42,150 nucleotides of DNA from a virus, in IMG/VR virus record IMGVR_UViG_3300008267_000109, positions 1-42,150 of that record; one strand, given 5' to 3'. Positions 8,101 to 18,300 of this stretch are shown piece by piece. The notes below the pieces were generated by a model. That model saw nothing but the letters and a program-made list of their open reading frames with translations. It did not search any database and was not told the DNA's origin. Within the stretch, counting starts at the first letter, position 1; each line of letters opens with the position of its first letter. A program made the position numbers and the translations under genes.

Positions 8101-9955
8101 ATATTCTGAATTATCAGGCATTTTAATTGATTTTCCTGTTAAAATCTCTGGAGAAGGTGACTCTACAGTATTAGATATAATAAATGGATATTCTGATTAC
8201 CCAATATCTTCAGATGACAGATCTACATCTGCAAGAAATAGAGGCTACATTATAATAAATGGATCTGCATCCTCCAACTATCCTGCATTTTCTAACGATA
8301 ATTTTTCTAATGGAAATATATATCTTGAAAACTTTAAATTAAAAAATGGAACAATACTGGTTGTTGATCCATTAGTTTCAAATAACTTAAATAAATTTAT
8401 ATTTGATATAAAAATAAAAAATATTTATTTTGATTGGTCAAATTTTGTATTCCCAAATGTATTAGGATCTTTAAGTCTTACAAATTATTTTATAAATGGA
8501 TTTGCCATAAGTATACTGCCAACTTCTCCAACCCTACTATCAAATTTTGGAGGATTGACAATAGATTCATGTATATTTGATACTTGTTATATTGACTTTT
8601 CTAGCTCAATATCATATTCAAATATATTAATTAGTAATAATTCATTTTTATCTAGAGATGAACTATCTAAACCATTAGCAAGATCATTTTTAATAAAGGT
8701 AAATTCATTAACATCTTCTACTCTTTTAGAAAATAATAATTTATTGATTAATAATAAACCATCATATAACTTATATAATAATGGTTATTTGCTATATAAC
8801 TCTTTAGGATCGGTTGGTTTATTAGCCAGTGAAGCTGCATTTTATTTATCAAAAAACAAAATAGGAAATGATTCTGTATCACTAGTTGATGATGCATTTT
8901 TAATAAACTCAAGTGGAGTAATAATTGATGGTGACTTAACTGTAAATAATAATTTAAATATTTTAAATGATGTAACAATATCAGGAAATCTTACATCCTC
9001 TGGTCTGTCCACTTTTGGCGGAACATTACTACCAGAAACTGTATCAATAGACGTTGGAGATTCGTCTAATTACTTCAGAGCTGGATATTTTACAACATTA
9101 AGATCTAGTATTTTAAATACTACAACTTTGGCTAAAATAGGATCTGCAGCTATTGTGTTGAAAAATACAGCAGATACATCAGTTCCGGGTTCAAAACTTC
9201 ATATTAGACAGAATTCTGACTCTGTTGTATCTGGAGTTGGACCTGGACTTAGACTTGAGGGACCAGTGCTTAATAGCGCCTGGGATATCTATTATACAGG
9301 ACTTAGGCAGTTACAATTTTCACTTACAGATCTTTCAACAGGAGTAAGCTCCGACCGTGCTTATATCCAAGATTCTGGATCAAATACAGTTTTAAACTTT
9401 ACCGGACAACATAAATGCTGTACAATAGATTCTGATAATATAGATGATTACAAATCTTTAGTTGGATTAATAGTTGTTTCCTCTGGATCTTATTCAAACA
9501 TAGCTGTTGATAAAACATTGCCAACAATAAATGAGTCATTGCCAAAAATTACATTGTCTTCAAAGAAAAATCAGAAAAATGTTTTTGGAGTTGTATCTGA
9601 TTCAGAAGATCTAAATAGTGACAGAAGAGAGTATGCTATAGGCGCATTTGTAACTATTTTTGATAAAAAAATGACAAAAGATGATACAAGGGTTGTTGTA
9701 AACTCACTTGGCGAGGGTGGAATATGGGTCATTGATCAGTCTGGTGATCTTGAAAATGGTGATTATATTACCACATCGGATGTGCCTGGATATGGGATGA
9801 GGCAAGATGACGATATATTAAGAAACTATACAGTTGCGAAAATAACAGAAAATTGTAATTTTGATAATATTTCTAAAAATAGAATAAAAAATATTACTTT
9901 TAATGGTAAACAATATAGGGCAGTCTTTGTCGGCTGCACTTATCACTGCGGATAA
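5177..9955 (+). CDS. Giant tail fibre with C-terminal autochaperone-like domain
   Basis: This 1592-aa protein looks like a fibre. Residues 1-115 form a virion-attachment-type module (IFQIERTLGINPQGSATNTV; AGVIYGPITNDLISSVAAID) shared with the next gene. Residues 120-235 are a coiled coil and linker, also shared. Long beta-rich repeats follow. At about 905-1005, GMGHFTSINKAIKYVKRF and then LKSGTHRIEVD and ISGEGDSTVLDI look like the start of a pectate-lyase-type right-handed beta-helix. Around 1260-1330 a VNNNLNILNDVTISGNLTSS segment resembles trimeric fibre shafts. The last 130 residues (GDYITTSDVPGYGMRQDDD; end VGCTYHCG) match a C-terminal domain common on phage and giant-virus fibres, likely for trimerisation or chaperoning. 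GGAGAG precedes ATG 5177. Host receptor or polysaccharide binding is inferred. Confidence 0.75.
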   Translation: MGKSNYPEKYDTSVEIPQVRGNINDISIDLLSSIRSAIFQIERTLGINPQGSATNTVAERLSKSIDASGNIKKEAFDSAGVIYGPITNDLISSVAAIDESKLKLNFPTSLLQTEINLTLSKLNNILSQLEEVSSKLSSHIYLDTPNRHTAKSIYIDQIIQSGLETAKTSIGEESLHDFLSDLLNGHIKYTGANISELNNSHLSNQIWFDSSNVSDIISSNNVQSALEDIAIIASGQEESHQNTFHGNGYLNYSNIELLNLNNFYYENIQVSFTEPLSVDSSRKTKIFITTPFDLYNIGQGDIVSLNLSSGNVEYVISDIFYTGLNVSSFNIFGSLPESSNINSVASFRKRDKQSTVDWGWSTTVIEYPDLLSANLIKIANPRSPGVISRKFSSNSVLSTNTFTIEINGKEYTIESYKPGYQHQTIESTISAINESLLEQGAGALAYKVLSKNTGQYELAIISNFSDEESYIKISSTSNSLELLKLDHLNNKIIYGNNGSILNINGVKKLDNNIIFSLNGLQLDVGLNSISGANFSEYELKVGDMIDISGSEQDDGSYIIESILSDRIFVNSSQLQSGIWTSTSDEATNFKVNRNIVSLNSYNFIGTIASPQGTLLEIILDKNLNPSYRTKLEYKMTFYSGDSLYSIIESSNVSQNISEILYFKYDGTDLYCYFSENKKQKITNYKNKYVTIFSENYNFNIKIIIYNADDIISYMSSLSITELSREVYAYGIVDYESIILLSALSYSSANARVEGGFFRLPYVLDLKDTGSLKYKDLSRDSILNIQQIPTMELRNSGIINGLEILNVSLDINLNYIVNVSPGTAYISGKRFSFEKFNSINTGIDSTSFDKIILFINKDGILFADSANSLTCNFSINSNDNIILGTIEYNNIEFQIIDQRLLISDLDFKILNSVTVSPVNGMGHFTSINKAIKYVKRFSQIYPNAGIPEIKLKSGTHRIEVDTNSTFASVSNLNLIEYSELSGILIDFPVKISGEGDSTVLDIINGYSDYPISSDDRSTSARNRGYIIINGSASSNYPAFSNDNFSNGNIYLENFKLKNGTILVVDPLVSNNLNKFIFDIKIKNIYFDWSNFVFPNVLGSLSLTNYFINGFAISILPTSPTLLSNFGGLTIDSCIFDTCYIDFSSSISYSNILISNNSFLSRDELSKPLARSFLIKVNSLTSSTLLENNNLLINNKPSYNLYNNGYLLYNSLGSVGLLASEAAFYLSKNKIGNDSVSLVDDAFLINSSGVIIDGDLTVNNNLNILNDVTISGNLTSSGLSTFGGTLLPETVSIDVGDSSNYFRAGYFTTLRSSILNTTTLAKIGSAAIVLKNTADTSVPGSKLHIRQNSDSVVSGVGPGLRLEGPVLNSAWDIYYTGLRQLQFSLTDLSTGVSSDRAYIQDSGSNTVLNFTGQHKCCTIDSDNIDDYKSLVGLIVVSSGSYSNIAVDKTLPTINESLPKITLSSKKNQKNVFGVVSDSEDLNSDRREYAIGAFVTIFDKKMTKDDTRVVVNSLGEGGIWVIDQSGDLENGDYITTSDVPGYGMRQDDDILRNYTVAKITENCNFDNISKNRIKNITFNGKQYRAVFVGCTYHCG

Positions 9956-9965
9956 CGGAAGGAAA

Positions 9966-12900
9966 ATGCCAAAATCATCTTATCCAAATAAAATAGATTC
10001 TTCCATAGAATTACCAATAGTAAGAAATAATGTAACTGAAATTAACTCTGAAATAATAAATTCACTAAGAGATGCTATTATTCAAATAGAAAAAACTCTT
10101 GGTATTAATCCAAATGGATCATCAACATTATCAGAAAGATTGCTGGTATCAATAGATAATAATGGTGAGTTAAAAAAAGAAGCCTTTGATAAGGCTGGTG
10201 TAATTTACGGCCCAATAACAAATGAAGTTGTTTCTGACTTTGCAGCAATAGAAGAGTCTAAGTTAAAATTAACTTACCCAACTGTATTACTACAATCAGA
10301 ATTTTCTTTAGTTAAAAAAGAATTGGATAATTTAATTTTAGTGCTAAATGAAATAGAGGCAAAGCTATCAACCCATTTGCTAAGAACTGCGGTGAATGTA
10401 CATAATTCAGATAATATATCTGTAAATACGATATCTTCTGGATCTTCAGAAACTGCGGCTTTATCATTTTCTAGCGGAACACTAAGTGATGTATTAACAG
10501 ATATTTTTCACGGACACATTGGATTTTCCGGCGCAACATCAGAGCAGAATAATTCTCATCTTGCATCTCAGATATTTTTTAATAATGAGAATGTTTTAAA
10601 TATAATTACTCAAAATAATTTACAAGGAGCAGTAGAAGAGTTATCTTTATCAAATAACAATTTGTTGAAAACAAACATATTTAATACAAATTCAAATGGA
10701 ATTTGCAGACAGTCTAAGATATTGGATATTGTAAATGGTGTTGATGGTGGATTGAAATTAGACTCTACATCAGTAAGTTATTCTGCGACTACTAATGGCG
10801 AACAAATAATAAACATATCTACACCTATAGAGCCACTATTTTCATTGGAGAAATATGATATTGTAGAGGTTACATCTAGTGTAACACAAACAACGAATAG
10901 ATACCTATTGCTAGATTTTACAACTTCATTGGGTCTGATAACTAGTATAACCGTATTAAATGGATCGAATAATGACAGTGATGCAACATCTCAGGTAAGA
11001 ATTTTAAAAAATCCATATCAAATATCAAATATTAATTCTTATAACACAGTTGTAAGACCCAGGTATAACAGAACAAATACACCAGATATAATTGTTGCCC
11101 ATCCATCTTCCGCAACAGTTACAACTAATAATTTTTCTGCAGAAAAGATAAACTTAACAAAATCAAATATCTCTTTTGAAGTAGATGGAGTTTTGGTTGA
11201 AATTCCTGTATTTAATTCATCTAGGGGTGACACAAACTCAATTGATGAAATTATTTTAAATATAAATGAATATTGCTCCGATAACAAAATTCCAATATTT
11301 GCCTATAAAATTAGAAGTCTTTCATGCTATGAAATAGCAATTTCTCATGTAATTCCATCATGGATTGATAGCTCAAAAAACAGAACTATAATTCCAAGAA
11401 TATCATCATCAAATGATTGCTCTGAAGAATTTGGAATAATGGATTTTATAAATGTTGAGTTTTATGGATCTTATGGAAATTCAATATTGATAAACGGATC
11501 AATATCTGGAGATCCATCCACTGTAAAAATGTACTCTTCTGATGATCTATCTCTTGTTATAGGCTCAAATAATATAGAATTTTTGGCATTAAATCCAATT
11601 TCAGAAGGAATAAAAATAGGCAACCTATGCTATATTGATGGAAATGGACTTTACAGGATCTCTTCTATAGATGAAAATTCAATAACATTAGATGATCAGG
11701 GTAGTACTTTTTCAGTACAAATTTCAAATACTGACAAAGTTTTTATTATAAAAAATACAATATCTTTAGAGCAGTTTGAACTATCTGAAATAGTTGGATC
11801 AAATGGATCATTAATATTAGATCTTTTTATGACAGATGATTTCCAATTTGGAGCACATATCAGGGCCGCAATACAGGATAACTTAAAATCTAATTTGTTT
11901 AGCGGAATAATATATGATATATCATCAGGATATTCTATCGATTCAAGTGACGAGATAAATATATCTGTAAATGGTATAGTTACTGTTTTCGATGGATCTA
12001 GCACTTCATCTGGAGATCAAGTTTATGGATCTGGAGATTATATAATTAGATCTCCATCCGGAACTGGATTTTACAGAATGAAAACAAATGGTGTTCTGCC
12101 TCTTTTAACAACACTTAGCATTACAGTAAATGGTTACTCAGAATTACCGATGGGCTTGATACATCTATCCAGATGTATATATTCTACTGCATTTGGAAAT
12201 GTAATAGGAGAGGACGATATTGGAGTTCCATCCTTAATAGACAGAAGGCCATCTGGAAATGTTAATGAGGTAATCATATCACCATCTGTAATAGAAAAGT
12301 ATGTAAGTGGACCAAGAGGAGAGCTTAGATCCGATGGTGTAGTATCTGGTTTGAGTTACTCATTCTCAGATGAGACAGCCACAGATTGCAAGGTGTCAAT
12401 AAATCCTGGATTTTATTATAATATTGGAATCAGATATAAATTCAATGGAGTGGTAGACTTACCAATAACACACAATGGAAGTGATTTCTTTATAGGATTT
12501 GATAAAGATGGATGCTTAAGAATTGGAAATACAATTACAGATCCAATTACATCAAATAGTATATCTCCATTCTTTGGAGAGAGAATGACATATTTAGCAT
12601 ATGTCATACCAGATTTATCTGGAACTTTACTTATAAATGATTTAAGAAAATCTATATCATTAATAGATAAAAAAATTAATGAAATTATAGTATCACAAGA
12701 TGAAGATTATGGTCATTTTACCTCTATAAAAGATGCAGTTGCATATGCCAGATATTATAAAATGTTTAATAAGGTAAACTCAATTCCATCAATTTTGATA
12801 AAAAATGGTACATATGAAATTGATGAAACAATTATATTAGATTTCGATATATCAATATCTGGATCTGGCCCATCAACTATATTAAAGCCATCAAATAATC

Positions 12901-13574
12901 TTCTTTCTAATAGCTCTTCAGAGTCTTTATTGCTATCTCATTATGACTCTGCTATGTTTTTAATAGGATCAAGTGATATAGATTCTGCAAACCAGTCATC
13001 TAATTTTGTGTATGGGGTAAGAATAAGTAATCTTACATGTACTTATCATGATAACTATAGTATTTCATTGGATTCAAATTTTAATATATTGTTTTTAATA
13101 ACACAAGGCATTAGCAATTCAAGTGATATCAAGCTATTTAAATTTGATAATATAACATTTGATGGATCATCATCCATGTCAGAATCAACAAATAATACAC
13201 CTGGATCATTAGATGGAACAAGGCAAATTATTCCAATTTGCTTTGGTGTTGCCTCTGATTCATCTGGAACAATTCCATCTAATTATGGAAATTTAATGGT
13301 TAATAATTGTATATATAATTATATTGGTACTGGCTGGTCATTAATGGGCTCAATTATATCATTTGCAGGTACTTATAACATAAGTAATGTTGTTATTAAT
13401 AATAATATAATTAAGAAGGCATCTCCAAGTCAAAATACTGTTTCTAGTGGCGAATATTATATATTTAATAGCTCAACAAACTATGTAATGTCTGGCTTTA
13501 CTTATCCAACTACAGACTCTGTAACCCTTACCATGACACAAATTTCTATAAACGGAAATGTAATATCTGATTAA
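9966..13574 (+). CDS. Tail fibre paralogue lacking C-terminal chaperone domain
   Basis: This protein of about 1202 aa has an N-terminal 230 residues that align end to end with the upstream fibre (SSYPNKIDSSIELPIVRNN; IIQIEKTLGINPNGSSTLSE; AGVIYGPITNEVVSDFAAIE; and the NNSHLASQIFFNNENV stretch). The middle is divergent beta-rich sequence. Residues about 905-975 (EDYGHFTSIKDAVAYARYY; LIKNGTYEIDETI; ISGSGPSTIL) again look like the start of a parallel beta-helix. The protein stops after the helix and lacks the GDYITTS/VGCTYHCG domain of its paralogue. The frame is open to an ATG at 9903, but I place the start at ATG 9966 because it follows GGAAGGA and aligns with the paralogue's start. It may form mixed or stacked fibres with it. 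Confidence 0.72.
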   Translation: MPKSSYPNKIDSSIELPIVRNNVTEINSEIINSLRDAIIQIEKTLGINPNGSSTLSERLLVSIDNNGELKKEAFDKAGVIYGPITNEVVSDFAAIEESKLKLTYPTVLLQSEFSLVKKELDNLILVLNEIEAKLSTHLLRTAVNVHNSDNISVNTISSGSSETAALSFSSGTLSDVLTDIFHGHIGFSGATSEQNNSHLASQIFFNNENVLNIITQNNLQGAVEELSLSNNNLLKTNIFNTNSNGICRQSKILDIVNGVDGGLKLDSTSVSYSATTNGEQIINISTPIEPLFSLEKYDIVEVTSSVTQTTNRYLLLDFTTSLGLITSITVLNGSNNDSDATSQVRILKNPYQISNINSYNTVVRPRYNRTNTPDIIVAHPSSATVTTNNFSAEKINLTKSNISFEVDGVLVEIPVFNSSRGDTNSIDEIILNINEYCSDNKIPIFAYKIRSLSCYEIAISHVIPSWIDSSKNRTIIPRISSSNDCSEEFGIMDFINVEFYGSYGNSILINGSISGDPSTVKMYSSDDLSLVIGSNNIEFLALNPISEGIKIGNLCYIDGNGLYRISSIDENSITLDDQGSTFSVQISNTDKVFIIKNTISLEQFELSEIVGSNGSLILDLFMTDDFQFGAHIRAAIQDNLKSNLFSGIIYDISSGYSIDSSDEINISVNGIVTVFDGSSTSSGDQVYGSGDYIIRSPSGTGFYRMKTNGVLPLLTTLSITVNGYSELPMGLIHLSRCIYSTAFGNVIGEDDIGVPSLIDRRPSGNVNEVIISPSVIEKYVSGPRGELRSDGVVSGLSYSFSDETATDCKVSINPGFYYNIGIRYKFNGVVDLPITHNGSDFFIGFDKDGCLRIGNTITDPITSNSISPFFGERMTYLAYVIPDLSGTLLINDLRKSISLIDKKINEIIVSQDEDYGHFTSIKDAVAYARYYKMFNKVNSIPSILIKNGTYEIDETIILDFDISISGSGPSTILKPSNNLLSNSSSESLLLSHYDSAMFLIGSSDIDSANQSSNFVYGVRISNLTCTYHDNYSISLDSNFNILFLITQGISNSSDIKLFKFDNITFDGSSSMSESTNNTPGSLDGTRQIIPICFGVASDSSGTIPSNYGNLMVNNCIYNYIGTGWSLMGSIISFAGTYNISNVVINNNIIKKASPSQNTVSSGEYYIFNSSTNYVMSGFTYPTTDSVTLTMTQISINGNVISD

Positions 13575-13593
13575 TATATTTAGGGGATTAAAA

Positions 13594-14094
13594 ATGGAAA
13601 GAGAATATTCAGCAGTAGATGCGGTCTTTTTAATTCTTGAAAAAATAGAATTATTGGAAAAAAAAATATCTGTAATTGATGATAATTTAAAAATTTTAAA
13701 TAATAAAATAACAAAAATAAATAAAAATAATAATATTCAATCACAAGAAACATCAAAATCCATGCCTATGGCGGTAACAACGAATCAACCATCAAAACCA
13801 ACGGATGATTCCAATTCTATAAAGCAAAATGAGCCAGATAAACTAGTGCTTGGACCAGTAAAAGTTTATGGTGTAATAATAAATAAAATGAGGGAACCTA
13901 TTAAAGATGTTATTATTAACTTATTTGATGCATCAAATAAATTAATAAAGTCAACAAAAACTGACCAAAATGGCTATTGGGATGTAAGGGTTCCTTCTGG
14001 AAGATATAATATAGAATATACACATAGTAAGTTTAAATCAATAAATAAAGAAATAGAGATTCCAAAAAATACAAAAGAATATGAGGTAAAATAA
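13594..14094 (+). CDS. Coiled coil plus transthyretin-like (CarboxypepD_reg) protein
   Basis: This 166-aa protein has an N-terminal coiled coil (residues about 8-48, ILEKIELLEKKISVIDDNLK) and a Ser/Pro/Thr/Gln linker (50-85). Its C-terminal beta-sandwich runs from about 88 to 165. The sandwich has the hallmark of carboxypeptidase-regulatory or transthyretin-like domains: VKVYGVIINKMREPIKDVII, then TDQNGYWDVRVPSGRYNIEY. Such domains are frequent on virion surfaces and bind ligands or stabilise fibres. AGGGGA precedes the start, and TAATG couples it to the next gene. It sits right after the fibre genes, so a fibre-attachment or baseplate accessory role is a reasonable inference. Confidence 0.6.
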   Translation: MEREYSAVDAVFLILEKIELLEKKISVIDDNLKILNNKITKINKNNNIQSQETSKSMPMAVTTNQPSKPTDDSNSIKQNEPDKLVLGPVKVYGVIINKMREPIKDVIINLFDASNKLIKSTKTDQNGYWDVRVPSGRYNIEYTHSKFKSINKEIEIPKNTKEYEVK

Positions 14095-14438
14095 TGTTTT
14101 CTGTGTCAATAAAATCTGAAAATTCATCTGATGACATCTTAGCAAAAACAGGTAATAATATAGTTAATTTTATTAAAGATAATTTAGAAAAAAAATCATT
14201 AGTTATATTAAAAGATGAAAATGCTATAAATATAATATCTGGTAATATTAATTCAGATGTTAAGAGTTTAACTGCAGAGATTTCATTTAAATATCAAATT
14301 TCAATATCAGAAGACGAAATAAAAAATAAAGAATCATTAGATAAATTTATTTTTTACATAAAAAATTGTCTAGATAATATATCTTCAATTGAAGATATAA
14401 AATATATACCAATAGAGCATAGGAGAGATAAAAAATGA
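14094..14438 (+). CDS. Hypothetical protein in tail operon
   Basis: This 114-aa protein has no recognised family. It mixes amphipathic helices and strands (GNNIVNFIKDNLEKKSLVIL; SLTAEISFKYQISISEDEIK) in an alpha/beta pattern with no membrane segment. The start is in a TAATG overlap with GAGG upstream, and the end overlaps the next start as ATGA. Its position between the fibre and sheath blocks and its small size would suit a tail terminator or completion protein, but this is context only. Confidence 0.4.
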   Translation: MFSVSIKSENSSDDILAKTGNNIVNFIKDNLEKKSLVILKDENAINIISGNINSDVKSLTAEISFKYQISISEDEIKNKESLDKFIFYIKNCLDNISSIEDIKYIPIEHRRDKK

Positions 14439-15244
14439 TAGATCAGTTTAATTTACCTGGAGCTGCGGTAAATGCTGATCATATTGTATATTCTAGTTAT
14501 TTCAATGATCACTATATAATACAACAAACTGCAATTGTTCATCCAAAGTGTATACTAATAGATAGTTTGAGAAATATTTTTAGAAAAGATTCTATATATA
14601 CATATAGAGATGATCAGTATGGTTATCCATTAACTCCTGATCTGACCGGAAAAGAAATAGATTCCCCAGATACAACAAAGATACTTATATCTGATAGTTA
14701 TAGATATGAAACAAAGTTTTATCCTGCAATGATAATAAAATCAAATGGCGGAAGTTATAAGCCAAATTCATTTAATCAGGATATGACATTAAAATATAGA
14801 TCAGATGTAATACAAAATGAATTTGGCGGCAGAAGGGTTATATCAACACCAACCCATAGGGTTTATACTGGAAAATGGGATCTGAATTTTGAAATAGGAA
14901 TATATTCAGAGAGTTTATCTGAATTAAATGAGCTTGTAGATATAACTTCATTGGCACTACAGTTTTCACTATGGCATCCGTTAAGATCTGCTGGTTTATT
15001 TGTAAAATCTTTAAACATTGGATCAGAAAATGCTGAGCCGTATGCTAATGATTATGTATATAGTACTAGCATAACGCTAAATACACAATCTGAGTGGAGG
15101 GCCGAAATACCCATTGATAACTTGGTTGAAAAAATAGTGCTTAGAATCGAACCAACTTTTCATCAAGTATCCGGAGATGTTAAGCCCTCTGAAGAGCTGA
15201 CTAGCAAATACGAAAGTATTCTAGAAATAACACAAATAACTTAA
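14435..15244 (+). CDS. Virion structural protein upstream of sheath
   Basis: This 269-aa protein is mixed alpha/beta. It contains YRYETKFYPAMIIKSNGGSY (about residues 89-108), then a GGRRVISTPTHRVYTGKWDL strand pair. A helix (SLSELNELVDITSLALQFSL) and late beta strands follow. AGGAGA lies just upstream of ATG 14435, which overlaps the previous stop. The gene directly precedes the sheath, where contractile phages often encode neck or tail-terminator proteins. The alternation of an edge strand, a conserved THR loop and a helix that could line a ring is compatible with such a role, but no family is recognised. No terminator follows; a 76-bp leader separates it from the sheath. Confidence 0.45.
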   Translation: MIDQFNLPGAAVNADHIVYSSYFNDHYIIQQTAIVHPKCILIDSLRNIFRKDSIYTYRDDQYGYPLTPDLTGKEIDSPDTTKILISDSYRYETKFYPAMIIKSNGGSYKPNSFNQDMTLKYRSDVIQNEFGGRRVISTPTHRVYTGKWDLNFEIGIYSESLSELNELVDITSLALQFSLWHPLRSAGLFVKSLNIGSENAEPYANDYVYSTSITLNTQSEWRAEIPIDNLVEKIVLRIEPTFHQVSGDVKPSEELTSKYESILEITQIT

Positions 15245-15309
15245 TTCATTATTTATTGATAAATCAACATTATAACTACTAATAATATTTAATTTTGATG
15301 TAGAGCATC

Positions 15310-15315
15310 GGAGGA
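15310..15315 (+). promoter_or_regulatory. Strong Shine-Dalgarno for sheath gene
   Basis: GGAGGA lies five bases before ATG 15321. It is the best match to the anti-SD sequence in the window and suits a protein needed in very many copies per virion. The 76-bp leader upstream (15245-15320) is the second-longest plus-strand gap and may hold a promoter, but no convincing -35/-10 pair is visible. Confidence 0.6.
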
Positions 15316-15320
15316 TTTTT

Positions 15321-18300
15321 ATGGCTAACATTCCAGGTATATCAGGTTATATACAGCCTGGCGCATTCGCAAGAGACAGGGTTGTAACAAAAGCTGTCAG
15401 TATTCCAGGCGGCTTAAGAATAGCTGCAATAATGGGAGAAGGCATTAGCGAACAGGTATTGGTTGAGTCTGCAGCAGGAGGCGGTTCTGACGGAGTTGCT
15501 GATTGCTCTCCAACTGGATCAGGAGATGGCAGATTCTTTAAACTATCAAGTTTTCCTGTTGTATCAGGAAGAACAGAGTTATTGCTAAATGGCGTACAAC
15601 TTTATGGTATTGAGCAGGAAATAGATGAATCTGGATTTGACTCAAGATTTGATTTTAGATTAGATACTCAGACTGGATGTATAGAATTACAGTCACCATC
15701 GATAAAAGATCAGGGTGGCAAAGGATTTTCTGTTAGCTCTCTAAATATAGGCAACGGAACAGCTCCTTCTACAGACTTTCCTTGCAGCGTATTAGATGTA
15801 ATAGATCTAAGCGCTCCAGCCGAAAGATGGACATTGAAATGTGTTTCTGTAGTTAGAGACTCATCAGGATCGCCAGTTCCAGGTAGAGCTACATTTTCTG
15901 TAGTTGGAGAAAAGTCAGGCCAGTTGTATGATCAATCTGGTAACCCAATATTTTTTCATAGCACTTATTTCACAAGTTCTTCCGGTTCTGTATCTGGAAA
16001 TATAGATCCATGTTCTGATGCATATGTTGTTGCATCATCATCAGAATTTAGCCAAGGAACTCCAGAGCCAGACGGCGGAGAAACACCAGATACTACAAAT
16101 ATATTTACATTTACAGGTAATTTAGTATCACAAGGTCAAGCATTACCAGGGGATTTCCTATGTGTTGATGGTTATACATCTGTTGAAATTGAATCAATAT
16201 CTTATGATTCAGATACAGATACAACAACATTAATATTGGAATCAGATTCACTAGAGGGTGTTGGTGTAGCAAAAGATTGGGAAATAAGAGCAACAAATGT
16301 ATTTATAGACGATGTTGTTGACGGTAAATTTACAGGCTCTGATGTAGGAAAGATTATATTGGCTTGCCCAACAGGATCTTTTGACGGTGGTAAATTCTTG
16401 ATTACAAAAGTTACAGCACCAAACGTAGTAAGGGTTCAGAAATACGAAGATACATCGGTAGGATTTCCGGCACAGAGTGGTGTTGGCCTAACTGGTATAG
16501 CACAAGACAATATAACATTCCATTTAGTAGAAACAAATGGGGTTATTCAGGTTGGAATTCAAGAAGGAACAATAGCATTTGAAGTTGGGGACAGAATATT
16601 TATTGACGTTGCCTCAAGAGCACTATCATTTGGTGATAGGCTTGTAGCAAGGTTTATTTTTGAAGGGAATCTTAATGACCCAGAGTTATTTACAGATGCA
16701 GAACTTTTGTTCCAAAAGCATGGATTGCCATCTGAAACAAACACATTATCTCTTGGTGCTCAAATTGCATTTGAAAATGGAGCACCTGGAATATTAGCCG
16801 TTCAGTGCAAACCTAGCGTTCCAAGAAGGACATCGGCACAATTACTATCTGCAGTAAACTCATCAGGAGTTGGTGGTTTCACTGGATGTCTAGATTCATC
16901 AGGATTAATTGACGATGAACTATGCGGAGTTGAGGATCTAAGATTTATAATACCAAGACCATTATCCGGTCTAAGGTCTGGAAGACCACACTCTGACTCT
17001 AGAGTAAATATCTTTGTAAATAGAGCAGGAAAAGAGACTCAAATATTCCCAAATAAAGTTGGATTCTATAATAGCCAGCTAGATACAGATTCTCAGCAAT
17101 TAAACTTTATAATAAGTACAGATAATCCTTTCTCATACACAATAGTAAATACAGATACAGAAGTTTTATTTACTGCAGAAAATGGAGAAATTATTTCGGC
17201 ATCTGATGGCAGATCAATCTCTAGCTTATCACTAAATCTTGATCAGCAACACGTTGGAGCAACTATAGTCATAGAGTCAATGGAGGATTTATCTGGAAAC
17301 ATATATACATCAGTAGAGGATATATCAAATGAATTATATGGTTCATTATTAGATCCATCAGCTGAAGTTGTTATATCTTCAATATTATCTGACTCTAGAG
17401 CATTATTAGATGGTTCTGGAACAAACACTTTAACATTTACAAACAAATATGTAAATATACAATTTTTTGTAAAATCTACAAACACTTCAGTAAAGAGTGC
17501 TGCACTATTGCTGCATAAAGATTTGGTTAAGAGTGGGGCAATAAAGAAAGGCGATGGAATTAGAATTACATATGTAGACGAAAAAGATGCAGACTTCTTT
17601 GATACAAATTGGTTTTCAGCATTTGAAAAGTTAGAGTCTGCAGATGCTCAAATAATAGTTCCGCTACCTTCCAGTACAATATCTCCAATATTTAAGGCTG
17701 CAGCAAATCACTGTGATAATATGAGTTCTATAGCCAATAGAAAAGAACGAGTGACTATAATTGGAGCACAAAGAGGATTAACACCATCTCATTTAACAGG
17801 AGAGTCTCTTGCTGCGGTTGAAGACCTTGGTATACTTGAGGGAATACAGGGCGATGACCCACTAGAATTACTAGTTGGCGATATTGAAGATCTTTCAAAC
17901 TACAAATTATCTGATAATTTTGATACAAAGAGGGCTGTATATTTATATCCAGACACAATAGTTAGAAATGTGTCTGGTACAAATATAGCACTTCATGGGT
18001 TTTATATGGCACCAGCTGTTGCTGGATTATTGTCAGCGACACAAAATGTATCAATACCATTAACAAATAAGGTAATACAAGGATTCTCCCTTACAAGAGA
18101 TAAGGTTTTTAGACCACTAATACTAGATAGACTTGGTGGATCTGGAGCAACAGTTGTTCAACCATTGCCAGGTGGGGGAAGGGTTCTTGCAGGAAGAACT
18201 ACAAGCCAAAGCGGATTTGTGGAAGATGAAGAGATTTCAATAGTATTTATTAGAGACAGAGTAAAGCAAGTACTTAGGCAGTCTCTTTCCAGCTTTATAG

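Noticed and set aside
9903-9965. Longer start for the second fibre (MVNNIGQSLSAAL...)
   Set aside because: It overlaps the first fibre's C-terminal coding sequence, lacks an SD, and the paralogue alignment begins at ATG 9966, which has GGAAGGA upstream.
15256-15267. TTGAT-AA-ATCAA inverted repeat in the sheath leader, and TTGATA/TAATAT as a promoter
   Set aside because: The repeat is short and AT-only except one pair each arm, and the -35/-10 candidates are 21 bp apart, too far for a standard promoter.
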